Below are positions 57,374 to 64,000 of a stretch of 64,000 bases of DNA, piece by piece. The DNA is from Arthrobacter sp. zg-Y820 (GTDB lineage Bacteria > Actinomycetota > Actinomycetes > Actinomycetales > Micrococcaceae). The stretch's first letter is position 1; each line of letters starts with the position of its first letter. The notes under the pieces are model-generated. The model had not been told where the DNA came from and searched no databases. It was given only the letters and a program-made list of their open reading frames with translations. The position numbers and the translations under genes were made by a program. Location of the stretch: NCBI RefSeq assembly GCF_030142155.1, contig NZ_CP126247.1, forward strand, positions 2,480,001 through 2,544,000, written 5' to 3'.

Positions 57374-58582
57374 TCATTGGCGGCTCCGTCGCCACGTCTC
57401 CGGCCCGTCGCGGACGGCAAGGTCTTCCAGTTCCAGCCGTGCCAGGCCGGCGCGGACCGCCGGAACCGACAGCCCGGCCACCGACGCAAGCTTGTCGACC
57501 GGTGATCCGCTGCGCAGCGGCAAAGCATCAAGGAGGAGGATGTCTTCGATCGTGAGCCCGTCATGCACCGCTCCGGGTTCGCCACGCTCCACTTCGGCGG
57601 AGGCTGCAGCCGATCCGATGGGACTGCCCAGTTCAACGACCTCGGCTGCGTCTGTCACGCAGACGGCGTTGCCGTCTCGAAGCAGCCGGTGGCAGCCTGC
57701 CGAGTTTGCCGAGTACACGGACCCCGGCACCGCACCGACCTCCCGGCCCAGGGCTGCGGCGTGGTGGGCAGTGTTCAGTGCCCCGGAGCGCCAGCGGGCC
57801 TCAACCACCACCGTCACGGCGCCGAGCGCTGCGATGATCCTGTTCCGCTGCAGGAACCTCCAGCGGGTGGGGGCGGATCCCGGCGGCACCTCGGACAGCA
57901 GGAGTCCGCGACGGGCCACCTCCCGCAGCAGGTCCTCGTTCCCTGCCGGGTAGTAGCGGTCCGCACCGCAGGCCATAACGGCAACAGTGGGCATCCCCGC
58001 CGTTCCTCCGGTGGCCAACGCCGCGCGGTGGGCCTGGGCGTCGATGCCGTAGGCGCCTCCGGACACCACGGTCCATCCCCGCGTCACCAGCCCTGCCGCA
58101 AGATCTCCTGCCACTGAGGCTCCGTACCCCGTGCTGTCGCGGGAGCCCACGACGGCCGCCGTCCGGCGAAGCACGGGCATTCCAAGGCTCAGATCGCCCC
58201 GCACCCACAGGCACAGAGGCATGCCCAACCCCAGGTCGCGCAGGGCTTCCGGCCACCGCGGGTCCTCGGGAATGAGCAGTTCACCCCCCAGACGGCCGAT
58301 GGTCGCCAAATCGCGGTCCGGCGCCAGGTCAGGAACTCTCGGCGCCCACCGGCTCAGGGCCTCGGGCAGACTGCTGCCCCGCCCCGGGATGCCTGCTGCG
58401 GCCAGCTCCTCAGCAACTTCCCGGCGCAGCTCTTTCCCGGCGGGCAGCGTTCCCGTCGCCACCCGCACCGCATCTGCCGGCCCCGCTGCCGCCACGAGAG
58501 CCAACCCAACGTTGTCCGATGGCTCGAATAACCGGGACAACGCGGCCCGGCTGCGAAGCAATGCCGTCCGGTCCCCGCTCAT
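57374..58582 (-). CDS. dprA: DNA-processing protein DprA
   Basis: 402-residue DprA/Smf. It protects incoming single-stranded DNA in natural transformation and loads RecA. The Rossmann-like core runs from about 105 to 310: AAVVGSRDSTGYGASVAGDLAAGL, VVSGGAYGIDAQAHRAAL, VMACGADRYYPAGNEDLL and RNRIIAALGAVTVVVEA. A C-terminal winged-helix (DILLLDALPLRSGSPVDKLASVAGLSVPAVRAGLARLELEDL) follows. The start overlaps the comM stop by 4 bp (ATGA), so comM-dprA are coupled. Confidence 0.95.
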   Translation of the reverse strand: MSGDRTALLRSRAALSRLFEPSDNVGLALVAAAGPADAVRVATGTLPAGKELRREVAEELAAAGIPGRGSSLPEALSRWAPRVPDLAPDRDLATIGRLGGELLIPEDPRWPEALRDLGLGMPLCLWVRGDLSLGMPVLRRTAAVVGSRDSTGYGASVAGDLAAGLVTRGWTVVSGGAYGIDAQAHRAALATGGTAGMPTVAVMACGADRYYPAGNEDLLREVARRGLLLSEVPPGSAPTRWRFLQRNRIIAALGAVTVVVEARWRSGALNTAHHAAALGREVGAVPGSVYSANSAGCHRLLRDGNAVCVTDAAEVVELGSPIGSAAASAEVERGEPGAVHDGLTIEDILLLDALPLRSGSPVDKLASVAGLSVPAVRAGLARLELEDLAVRDGPETWRRSRQ

Positions 58583-60129
58583 GCCAGCGCTCCCTGCTGC
58601 CGGAACCCCAGCGCCTGCCCGACGTCGTCAGCACCCGGCGTGTCATGCCCGGCAAGGTCGGCGACGCTCCACGCGACCCGCAGCACCCTGTCATAACCGC
58701 GTGCCGTCAGCGTCTGGCGGTCCATGGCGCGGTCCAGTGAGGAGGTGGCCTTCGGCGACGGCCGGAGGGCACCGCGGAGCAGGTTTCCGGCCACCTCGGC
58801 ATTGGTTTCATAGCCCCAGCCCTTCAACCGCTCGTGCTGGATGCTCCGGGCGGCGGCGACCCGGCCGGCGATGGCGGCGCTTTGTTCGGCGCCGCCATCG
58901 CCGGCCAACTCGCGAAGGGACACGCGCTGAACGGTCAGCTGCAAATCCACCCGGTCCAGCAGCGGGCCGGAGAGCCGGCTGAAATAGCGTCGGCGCTGCT
59001 GCGGAGTGCAGGTGCAGTCAATGCCCTTTCCGGAGGCCAGGCCGCAGGGGCAGGGGTTGGCTGCCAGCACCAGTTGGAACCGCGCCGGATAGCTGGCGGT
59101 CCCGGCAGCGCGGTGCAGCTCGAGTTTGCCGCTCTCCAGCGGCTGTCGCAGCGCATCCAGCACGCGCCGGTCGTACTCCGGAGCTTCATCAAGGAACAGC
59201 ACACCGCGGTGGGCCCGGGACGCCGCACCCGGACGGGCAATGCCCGAGCCTCCGCCGATGATCGCCGCCGACGACGCGGTGTGATGCGGGCTTTCAAAGG
59301 GCGGGCGCCGCAACAGCTGGGAACACGGCCGGCCGCCCCAGACCAGTGAGTGGATCGCGGTGACCTCCATGGCATGGGTGTCCGGAAGGTCCGGAAGCAG
59401 GCTGGGGAGGCGCTCGGCCAGCATGGTCTTTCCCGCTCCGGGCGGGCCGGTCATCAGGAGGTGGTGGGCGCCGGCGGCAGCAACCTCCACCGCGAATCGG
59501 GCCTCCGATTGGCCGGCAATGTCCGACATGTCGCGGAGCGGAACGGTCACGCCCGTCCCGTCGTCGAGGCTTCCTTCCGGGGTTTCGTCGGGAACCTGCG
59601 GCGGAAAGGACAGCCGGCCGGGATCGGCACCGAGAAAGGCTGCCACTTCCGCCAGTGACTCGAACCCGGTCACTTCGGCTCCGGGGACGAGGGCAGCCTC
59701 GGCGGCGTTGGCTGCCGCCACCGTGATTTCCGGATAGCCGGCGTCCACGGCCGCCATGACTGCGGGCAGGATGCCGCGCACCGGCCGCAGCCGTCCGTCC
59801 AGACCAAGTTCGGCGATGAAAACGCGGCGGCCGCTGCAGCGGATGTCTCCGGCGGCGGCAAGCGCGGCCGTGACGATGGCCAGGTCGAATCCCGACCCGC
59901 GCTTGTGTACGTCCGCCGGCATCAGGTTGACGGTGATCCTCCGGCGGCTCAGCGGCAGGCCGGCATTCTTGGCTGCCGATCGAACCCGGTCCTTCGCTTC
60001 GGTGAGGGAAGCATCAGGCAATCCCAGAAGAACGAAGGAGGGAAGCGTCTGACCGATGTCGGCCTCGACTTCCACCATCCGGCCGTCCAAGCCGACCAGA
60101 CCCACACCATAGGTTCGTCCCAGCGTCAC
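58579..60129 (-). CDS. comM: YifB/ComM family Mg-chelatase-like AAA+ ATPase
   Basis: 516-residue AAA+ protein. N-terminal Lon-protease-like domain (VEVEADIGQTLPSFVLLGLPDASLTEAKDRVRSA; MPADVHKRGSGFDLAI), Mg-chelatase core with Walker A GPPGAGKTMLAERLPSLLP and Walker B RGVLFLDEAPEYDRRVLDALRQPLE, and a C-terminal domain with RGYDRVLRVAWSVADLAG. ComM is a helicase that promotes branch migration during transformation in Vibrio. GTG start gives the standard start VTLGRTYGVGLVGL; it overlaps the yraN stop by 4 bp (GTGA). Confidence 0.94.
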   Translation of the reverse strand: MTLGRTYGVGLVGLDGRMVEVEADIGQTLPSFVLLGLPDASLTEAKDRVRSAAKNAGLPLSRRRITVNLMPADVHKRGSGFDLAIVTAALAAAGDIRCSGRRVFIAELGLDGRLRPVRGILPAVMAAVDAGYPEITVAAANAAEAALVPGAEVTGFESLAEVAAFLGADPGRLSFPPQVPDETPEGSLDDGTGVTVPLRDMSDIAGQSEARFAVEVAAAGAHHLLMTGPPGAGKTMLAERLPSLLPDLPDTHAMEVTAIHSLVWGGRPCSQLLRRPPFESPHHTASSAAIIGGGSGIARPGAASRAHRGVLFLDEAPEYDRRVLDALRQPLESGKLELHRAAGTASYPARFQLVLAANPCPCGLASGKGIDCTCTPQQRRRYFSRLSGPLLDRVDLQLTVQRVSLRELAGDGGAEQSAAIAGRVAAARSIQHERLKGWGYETNAEVAGNLLRGALRPSPKATSSLDRAMDRQTLTARGYDRVLRVAWSVADLAGHDTPGADDVGQALGFRQQGALA

Positions 60130-60485
60130 GGCGCCACCTCGCGCAGATGCTCGATCACAGGTGCGCCCACGCCGTCGTCGACCACCGATACGGCGTCCAC
60201 CCTGAACGCTGCAAAGCGCCGGTCCTGGGCCTTCCGCCACCTGCTGGCCAGGAGGTAGAGACGGGCAAGCTTGGCCGGCGTGATGGCTTCGAGAGGATGG
60301 CCGTAATTCAGCGAGGAACGCGTTTTGACCTCCACGATGACCAGCGTCCCGTTGTCGATTCCCACGAGGTCGATCTCTCCGTCGGGGCAGCGCCAGTTGC
60401 GGTCGATGACCTCTATGCCGGCCGCGGTCAGGTAGCCCGCCGCGAGGTCCTCGCCGTGTCGTCCCAAGGTGTCTTTGGCTCTCAT
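60126..60485 (-). CDS. yraN: YraN/UPF0102 family nuclease-like protein
   Basis: 119-residue restriction-endonuclease-fold protein of the UPF0102 family. Core motifs: LGRHGEDLAAGYLTAAGIEVIDRNWRCPDGEIDLVGIDNGTLVIVEVKTRSS, in which D/E-x-K (EIDLV...VEVKTR) forms the predicted metal site. Biochemical role is unproven. The ATG beginning MRAKDTLG is preferred; an ATG 11 codons upstream gives a Gly/Pro/Glu extension. First gene of yraN-comM-dprA, a DNA-uptake and recombination operon with every junction overlapping by 4 bp. Confidence 0.93.
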   Translation of the reverse strand: MRAKDTLGRHGEDLAAGYLTAAGIEVIDRNWRCPDGEIDLVGIDNGTLVIVEVKTRSSLNYGHPLEAITPAKLARLYLLASRWRKAQDRRFAAFRVDAVSVVDDGVGAPVIEHLREVAP

Positions 60486-60616
60486 GGCTCCACCCTGCTC
60501 CTCCGGGCCGGGCGGCACGTTGCTTCTGCCGCAGGATGTGGATGAGCGTGCCCCGCCCGGTCAGCAGACCCGCATTGGGGAGGAACGATAATGCCCGTCC
60601 ACGGCGGCAGGCTCCC

Positions 60617-61360
60617 TTAGCGGGCTGAACGGGCGGTCAGGGCGGAGAGATAATAACCTTCGATTTTCCGGACCACGTCACGGGCACGGCCCTTGAATAA
60701 GTGCGGAGAAAAGGTCACATCCCAGCCCCCGGACATGGCACGGCTCCACTGCAGCATGCCGGCTATGTCCCGCTGCGGGAGGGCGGCAAGTGCCTGCAGT
60801 CCGCCGCGGCCGTGCCTGAGCGCCGGGCGGGGAGCCGCCCGCCGCAGAACGGAGCCGGTGAACTTTCCCGCCACTGCTGTTGCCCTGGCCAACCGGATCT
60901 GTTCCGGGGTGAAGGACGCGAGGTACCCTTCATAGGATTTCAGGCGGATTCCGATGACTTTAGTCCCTCCGGGAGCCCCTTCAATCCGCCCGATGCCGAC
61001 GGCCTCGAAATCTTCCCAGGGTATGAAGCCTCCGGAGTGGGGCTGAATGCCGTCCTCGGACAAGGTGAGGACAACCGGATCCCGCAGTTTCTTCCATAGG
61101 ACGGCGCCATAACCGCCGCCAAAAAAGAGAACGCACACCAGCCCGATAATTTTGTTGCGCCACTCGGGGCTGAGACAGAAGAACAGCCCGATGGCGACGA
61201 AAAGCGCGGCTAGGAGTCCCATCCCGATCAGGCGGATCCAGGAAACCGGAAGGATCAGCGGTGCCAGTTTGGAAGCGCCCGGTGCAGCCGATCTTCCGCC
61301 GTCGTCGTCCCTCGTGTGCAGATGACGAGACCCGTCGCAATTCCGTTTGGCTTCAGTCAT
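60617..61360 (-). CDS. Two-helix membrane protein of unknown function
   Basis: 247 residues. A charged N-terminus (about 45 residues) precedes a membrane hairpin: WIRLIGMGLLAALFVAIGLFFCL and IIGLVCVLFFGGGYGAVLW. A cytoplasmic PH-like beta region follows (VVLTLSEDGIQPHSGGFIPWEDFEAVGIGRIEGAPGGTKVIGIRLKSY), resembling the small-bacterial STM3941-type proteins. The C-terminus is basic. GGAGG lies 5 bp before the ATG chosen (MTEAKRN). Monocistronic, divergent from the LPDTG gene. Function unknown. Confidence 0.75.
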   Translation of the reverse strand: MTEAKRNCDGSRHLHTRDDDGGRSAAPGASKLAPLILPVSWIRLIGMGLLAALFVAIGLFFCLSPEWRNKIIGLVCVLFFGGGYGAVLWKKLRDPVVLTLSEDGIQPHSGGFIPWEDFEAVGIGRIEGAPGGTKVIGIRLKSYEGYLASFTPEQIRLARATAVAGKFTGSVLRRAAPRPALRHGRGGLQALAALPQRDIAGMLQWSRAMSGGWDVTFSPHLFKGRARDVVRKIEGYYLSALTARSAR

Positions 61361-61604
61361 AAGGTCCTCCGTGCCTTTCCTGAACGCTTCCCTGTGAGTG
61401 GCTGACCACAACAGATGAACAATAGCAGCGAGAAAGAAGCACTAATTCCTTCTTTGCATTGGGCAACCTTTTGGGCGATATGCAGGACGGATCAGATCTT
61501 GCCGTGATCTTGACACCATCTTGCGTCCGAGCTGAGGGTCCTCCGACAGGATGGGCGGACCCCCACATGACGACCCAAGACTTAAAGCGCTTACCGAAGG
61601 AATA

Positions 61605-62486
61605 ATGAAGAACGTCATGAAAACAACTGCGACTGCTGCTGCAGCCGCCCTGGCTCTCGGCTGCTTCTCACTAGCCGTCATTCAGCCGGCCACTGCCACC
61701 GGCGGCACCGCGCCGGAAACATCCACTACCGTCCGTCAAGACGTGGGTGCGTATCTTTACAAGAAGAACGACGAATCCAAGCCTGCCGCATGGGAAAACT
61801 CCGGCCCCCAGGATTTGCTCCAGGTCAAGGAGCACACGACAAAGTGGTTTGAAGCTGACGAAATCATGAGTCGGCTCCCAAAGGACATCTGCGGCCCGGG
61901 ATGGGCCATCCAGCAGGACAAGCTGGATATCGACACCACCAGCCCCTTCAAGTGGCCCGAAACCATTACATATCCTGATGGCTTCGGTGAGGGCGCCACC
62001 CTGACTGATAACAGGCACGACGACCTCGAGACCTACGGCCCTGTGCCCGATTGCGAGCCGGAGCCGGATCCCAGCCCGAGCCCGACACCGGACCCCAAGC
62101 CCACCCCGGATCCCAAACCGACACCGGACCCGAGCCCTAGCCCGACCCCGGACCCCAAGCCCACCCCGGACCCCAAGCCCACCCCGGATCCCGAGCCGAC
62201 GCCGGACCCGACACCGGACCCGAAACCCAGCCCCAAGGCGACTCCCGAGCCGAGCCCGACACCGGAACCCAGCCCCACACCGAGCCAGACACCGCCTGCC
62301 GTAGTCGTCCCGCAGCCGACACCGCCTGCACCGCCTGCGCCTGCCCCGGTTACCCCCGGGCAGCTGCCGGACACCGGAGCGAATCCGGCCATGGCAGCAC
62401 TGGCAGGAGCCGGAATCCTGGTTGCCGGTCTGGGCACAGCGGCCCTGGTACGGAACCGCCGTCGCGCTGATTCGGCCGATGCCTAA
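61605..62486 (+). CDS. Cell-wall-anchored Pro-rich protein with LPDTG sorting signal
   Basis: 293-residue surface protein. A signal peptide ([25 protein letters not shown]...ATA) leads to a unique domain of about 115 residues containing one Cys (DICGPGW) and an acidic Cys (PDCEPEPDP). Then come about 85 residues of Pro-Asp/Pro-Thr/Pro-Lys repeats ([15 protein letters not shown]) as a wall-spanning stalk. It ends in LPDTG, a hydrophobic helix ([22 protein letters not shown]) and an RNRRR tail, a complete sortase signal. AAGGAA precedes the ATG. The class F-like sortase gene at 12.8 kb is the only sortase in the window, so the cognate enzyme may be elsewhere. The repeats are also tandem at DNA level. 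Confidence 0.88.
   Translation: MKNVMKTTATAAAAALALGCFSLAVIQPATATGGTAPETSTTVRQDVGAYLYKKNDESKPAAWENSGPQDLLQVKEHTTKWFEADEIMSRLPKDICGPGWAIQQDKLDIDTTSPFKWPETITYPDGFGEGATLTDNRHDDLETYGPVPDCEPEPDPSPSPTPDPKPTPDPKPTPDPSPSPTPDPKPTPDPKPTPDPEPTPDPTPDPKPSPKATPEPSPTPEPSPTPSQTPPAVVVPQPTPPAPPAPAPVTPGQLPDTGANPAMAALAGAGILVAGLGTAALVRNRRRADSADA
62052..62280 (+). repeat. Low-complexity Pro-rich coding repeat
   Basis: Reiterated GACCCCAAGCCCACCCCG-like 18-bp units within the LPDTG protein gene encode Pro-Asp-Pro-Lys-Pro-Thr; near-identical copies make it prone to length change. Confidence 0.8.
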
Positions 62487-62558
62487 CCTGCAGGGATCGA
62501 ACCAGCGGATCGTCAGCTAGCGAACCGCAGACCTGAATAGAGATTGTTCGGGTTGATG

Positions 62559-62593
62559 CGAACGGCCCCGAGGCCTTGCCCCGGGGCCGTTCG
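62559..62593. terminator. Hairpin after the LPDTG gene
   Basis: CGAACGGCCCCG / CGGGGCCGTTCG, 12-bp perfect stem with an 11-nt loop. No T-tract; placed between convergent genes. Confidence 0.55.
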
Positions 62594-62667
62594 TATGCCC
62601 GCAACTCCGGACGGCCCGCGGGGCGAACCACCCGCGGTGGATCGCCCCTCAGGCATCAGTGCGACCC

Positions 62668-63315
62668 CTAATAGACCACGGGCATGGATTCCAGCCGGAC
62701 GTGGGTGAACTGAAAGGCTCCGGCCCCGTCACCGGATCCAGGCAGGAATGCCGGCAGGACACCCGCAAAGGCACGGCTGAGGGTGATGTGCGGGCGGAGG
62801 CGGGATGCGAACATGAAATTGGGATCGGCAGCGGTGAAGGCCTCGACGTCGGCAATGCCGCAGCGGCGGAGGAACGCCGCCAAAGCGGCAAAGGCTGCGG
62901 CATGGGACTGCATCAGCGCTGCGGAGGGAAAGTACTCCAGCACCAGCGTCCGCCCGTGCCGTCCAAAGCGTGACAGAACCGCCGGCTCCAGCACGACCGG
63001 CTGCCCCGGCATCGCCGCCTCGGTTTCCGCGACGTAGTCCGCAAGCAGCACTTCGTAGTCTTCCCGGGCAATGCCGGTGGCAACTGAGACCACCGCGTAG
63101 ACGTCCCGAACCTTGCCGAAATGGATCAGTGTGAGGTGCAACTGCCGCTCGGAAACCCAGCGCGGCCGGCCGCCGTCATTGATCTCCGGCAGCGCCGCCA
63201 GATCCTGCTGAAGCTTCATCAGGTGAGTCAACGACTCCGGGTCCGGCCGAAGCTGTGCGTAAAGGCGCCGGTTCCCGGACAGATACCCGGCCAGCGGAGA
63301 ATCGGGAAGTGCCAT
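62668..63315 (-). CDS. 2H phosphoesterase / RNA 2',3'-cyclic phosphodiesterase-like protein
   Basis: 215-residue LigT-like 2H superfamily protein. The two catalytic H-x-T/S-x motifs are HLTLIH (about residue 60) and HITLSR (about residue 177). The spacing and the start NRRLYAQLRPDPESLTHL match ThpR/2'-5' RNA-ligase-family enzymes that open 2',3'-cyclic phosphates. A TAGACT hexamer ends exactly 6 nt before the ATG, so the mRNA is probably leaderless. Divergent from the GNAT gene with overlapping short promoters. Physiological substrate unknown. Confidence 0.85.
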   Translation of the reverse strand: MALPDSPLAGYLSGNRRLYAQLRPDPESLTHLMKLQQDLAALPEINDGGRPRWVSERQLHLTLIHFGKVRDVYAVVSVATGIAREDYEVLLADYVAETEAAMPGQPVVLEPAVLSRFGRHGRTLVLEYFPSAALMQSHAAAFAALAAFLRRCGIADVEAFTAADPNFMFASRLRPHITLSRAFAGVLPAFLPGSGDGAGAFQFTHVRLESMPVVY

Positions 63316-63321
63316 TGGAGC

Positions 63322-63327
63322 AGTCTA
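63322..63327 (-). promoter_or_regulatory. -10-like hexamer for a leaderless start (2H phosphoesterase)
   Basis: TAGACT on the minus strand, 6 nt from the ATG at 63315. Confidence 0.45.
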
Positions 63328-63360
63328 AGGAGATGCGCGCCGAAGCGGCACCCCTGCCGC

Positions 63361-63366
63361 TAGGGT
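63361..63366 (+). promoter_or_regulatory. -10-like hexamer for a leaderless start (GNAT gene)
   Basis: TAGGGT ends 6 nt before the ATG at 63373. The divergent hexamer for the 2H phosphoesterase is only 33 bp away. Confidence 0.45.
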
Positions 63367-63372
63367 GTATCC

Positions 63373-64000
63373 ATGCCATTCGACATCCCGCTTCTGTCCG
63401 ACGGATCGCTGACGCTGCGGCCGCACCGCGCCTCCGACGTCGAGCCGGTGTTTCTGCGCTCCCTCGATCCGTTGACCCGCCAGTGGACCACCATTCCGCT
63501 GGACTACACGCGCGCGATGGCCGCGCACTATGTGGCAGCGATCTCGGTCGCGCAGGAAGATGCGGTGTCCTGGGCCCTGGAGTTCGACGGCGATTACGCC
63601 GGCTCGCTGGATCTGCGCTTCCAGGGGGCTAATTCGGGAAACCTGGGGTTTGTGACCGCACCCGCCTTTCGGGGCCGGGGTCTGATGTCCCGGGCAGTGT
63701 CGCTGGCCGTGGCCCATGCCTTCGACGGCCTGGGCTGGGACGTGGTGACATGGACCGCCAACGCGGGAAACACCGGAAGCTACAAAACCGTCTGGCGCAG
63801 CGGGTTTCCGCCGCCGATTGCCGTTCCCCATTTCCTTGCCCACCGCGGCCGGATGGTGGAGGGCTGGATTTCCAGCCTCGCTGCCGAAGACCCGCGGCTG
63901 CCCACGGGGCTGTGGGCGGAGTGGCACGACGTCGTCGAACGGCTTCCTGCGGCGCCGCCGGCATGCGCGCCGGCGCCACCGACGGCACCGACCGCACCGA
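63373..64000 (+). CDS. GNAT-family N-acetyltransferase, 3' end outside window
   Basis: At least 209 codons, open to the window end. RimJ/RimL-type GNAT fold: start SDGSLTLRPHRASDVEPVFLRSLD, central SLDLRFQGANSGNLGFVTAPAFRGRGLMSRAVSLAVAHAF with the acetyl-CoA motif Q/R-x-x-G-x-G/A (FRGRGLMS), and NAGNTGSYKTVWRSGF. Transfers an acetyl group from acetyl-CoA, likely to an amine or protein N-terminus; substrate unknown. After about residue 185 the sequence becomes Ala/Pro-rich (PAAPPACAPAPPTAP), perhaps a linker to a second domain beyond the window. Leaderless-type start. Confidence 0.85.
   Translation, partial: MPFDIPLLSDGSLTLRPHRASDVEPVFLRSLDPLTRQWTTIPLDYTRAMAAHYVAAISVAQEDAVSWALEFDGDYAGSLDLRFQGANSGNLGFVTAPAFRGRGLMSRAVSLAVAHAFDGLGWDVVTWTANAGNTGSYKTVWRSGFPPPIAVPHFLAHRGRMVEGWISSLAAEDPRLPTGLWAEWHDVVERLPAAPPACAPAPPTAPTAP

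Overview
The window is GC-rich, gene-dense chromosomal DNA of a high-GC Gram-positive bacterium. Gene content and order point to Micrococcaceae (Arthrobacter-like). Supporting signs are an MptB-type polyprenol-phosphate-mannose mannosyltransferase, homodimeric AceE, a discrete type II FAS cluster with a PucR-type FasR, frequent GTG/TTG starts, and several apparently leaderless genes with a -10-like hexamer exactly 6 nt before the start codon. I see no rRNA operon, IS element, prophage or CRISPR array. Most of the window is core chromosome, with one accessory-looking block at 42.6-49.7 kb.

Layout. 0-11.5 kb: rpiB (cut by the window edge), pepN, an OsmC protein, a reductase/epimerase, an MscS channel coupled to a group II truncated globin, two acyl-CoA thioesterases, ettA, a second SSB and tRNA-Arg. 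From recalled gene order this resembles the M. tuberculosis Rv2465c-Rv2478c neighbourhood. 11.8-15.7 kb: a cell-surface/stress block with a DUF4397 exported protein, a class F sortase-like protein, an ECF sigma factor, its zinc anti-sigma factor and an M50-like membrane protease. 16-21 kb: two polyprenol-type glycosyltransferases ending tail to tail, oligoribonuclease and tRNA-His. 21-26 kb: acyl-CoA dehydrogenase, peptide deformylase, a long GapB-type GAPDH and an MFS exporter. 26-30.5 kb: RNase P RNA, YaaA, an RNase HI-VOC fusion, a zinc-ribbon coiled-coil protein, a Nif3/DUF34 protein and MsrA. 31-38.5 kb: cysK-cysE, 6-phosphogluconate dehydrogenase, a beta-lactamase-like lipoprotein, a trimethylamine monooxygenase homologue, tRNA-Val and a sirtuin. 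38.5-42.5 kb: AhpE-like peroxiredoxin, DUF3052 protein and aceE.

42.6-49.7 kb lies between aceE and fasR, which are neighbours in mycobacteria. It holds a DUF222-HNH protein and a GntR regulator divergent from a MatC-like permease, a class III CoA-transferase and a fused AccD/AccA-type carboxyltransferase. I interpret the last four as a malonate/malonyl-CoA module beside the fatty-acid genes. 49.7-54.8 kb is fasR-fabD-fabH-acpP-fabF. A shared 17-bp near-palindrome lies upstream of fasR and of fabD, a good candidate FasR operator. 54.9-60.5 kb carries DUF3145, xerC, an O6-alkylguanine-DNA alkyltransferase homologue whose active-site Cys is Thr, and dprA-comM-yraN. 60.6-64 kb has a membrane protein, an LPDTG-anchored Pro-rich surface protein, a 2H phosphoesterase and a GNAT protein (cut by the window end).

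Points most worth attention: the malonate module next to FAS II, the putative FasR boxes, the RNase HI-VOC fusion, the Cys-to-Thr alkyltransferase, an acyl-CoA dehydrogenase lacking Glu at both usual catalytic positions, an actinobacterial Tmm homologue, and a recurrent pattern of short tandem duplications in intergenic DNA.
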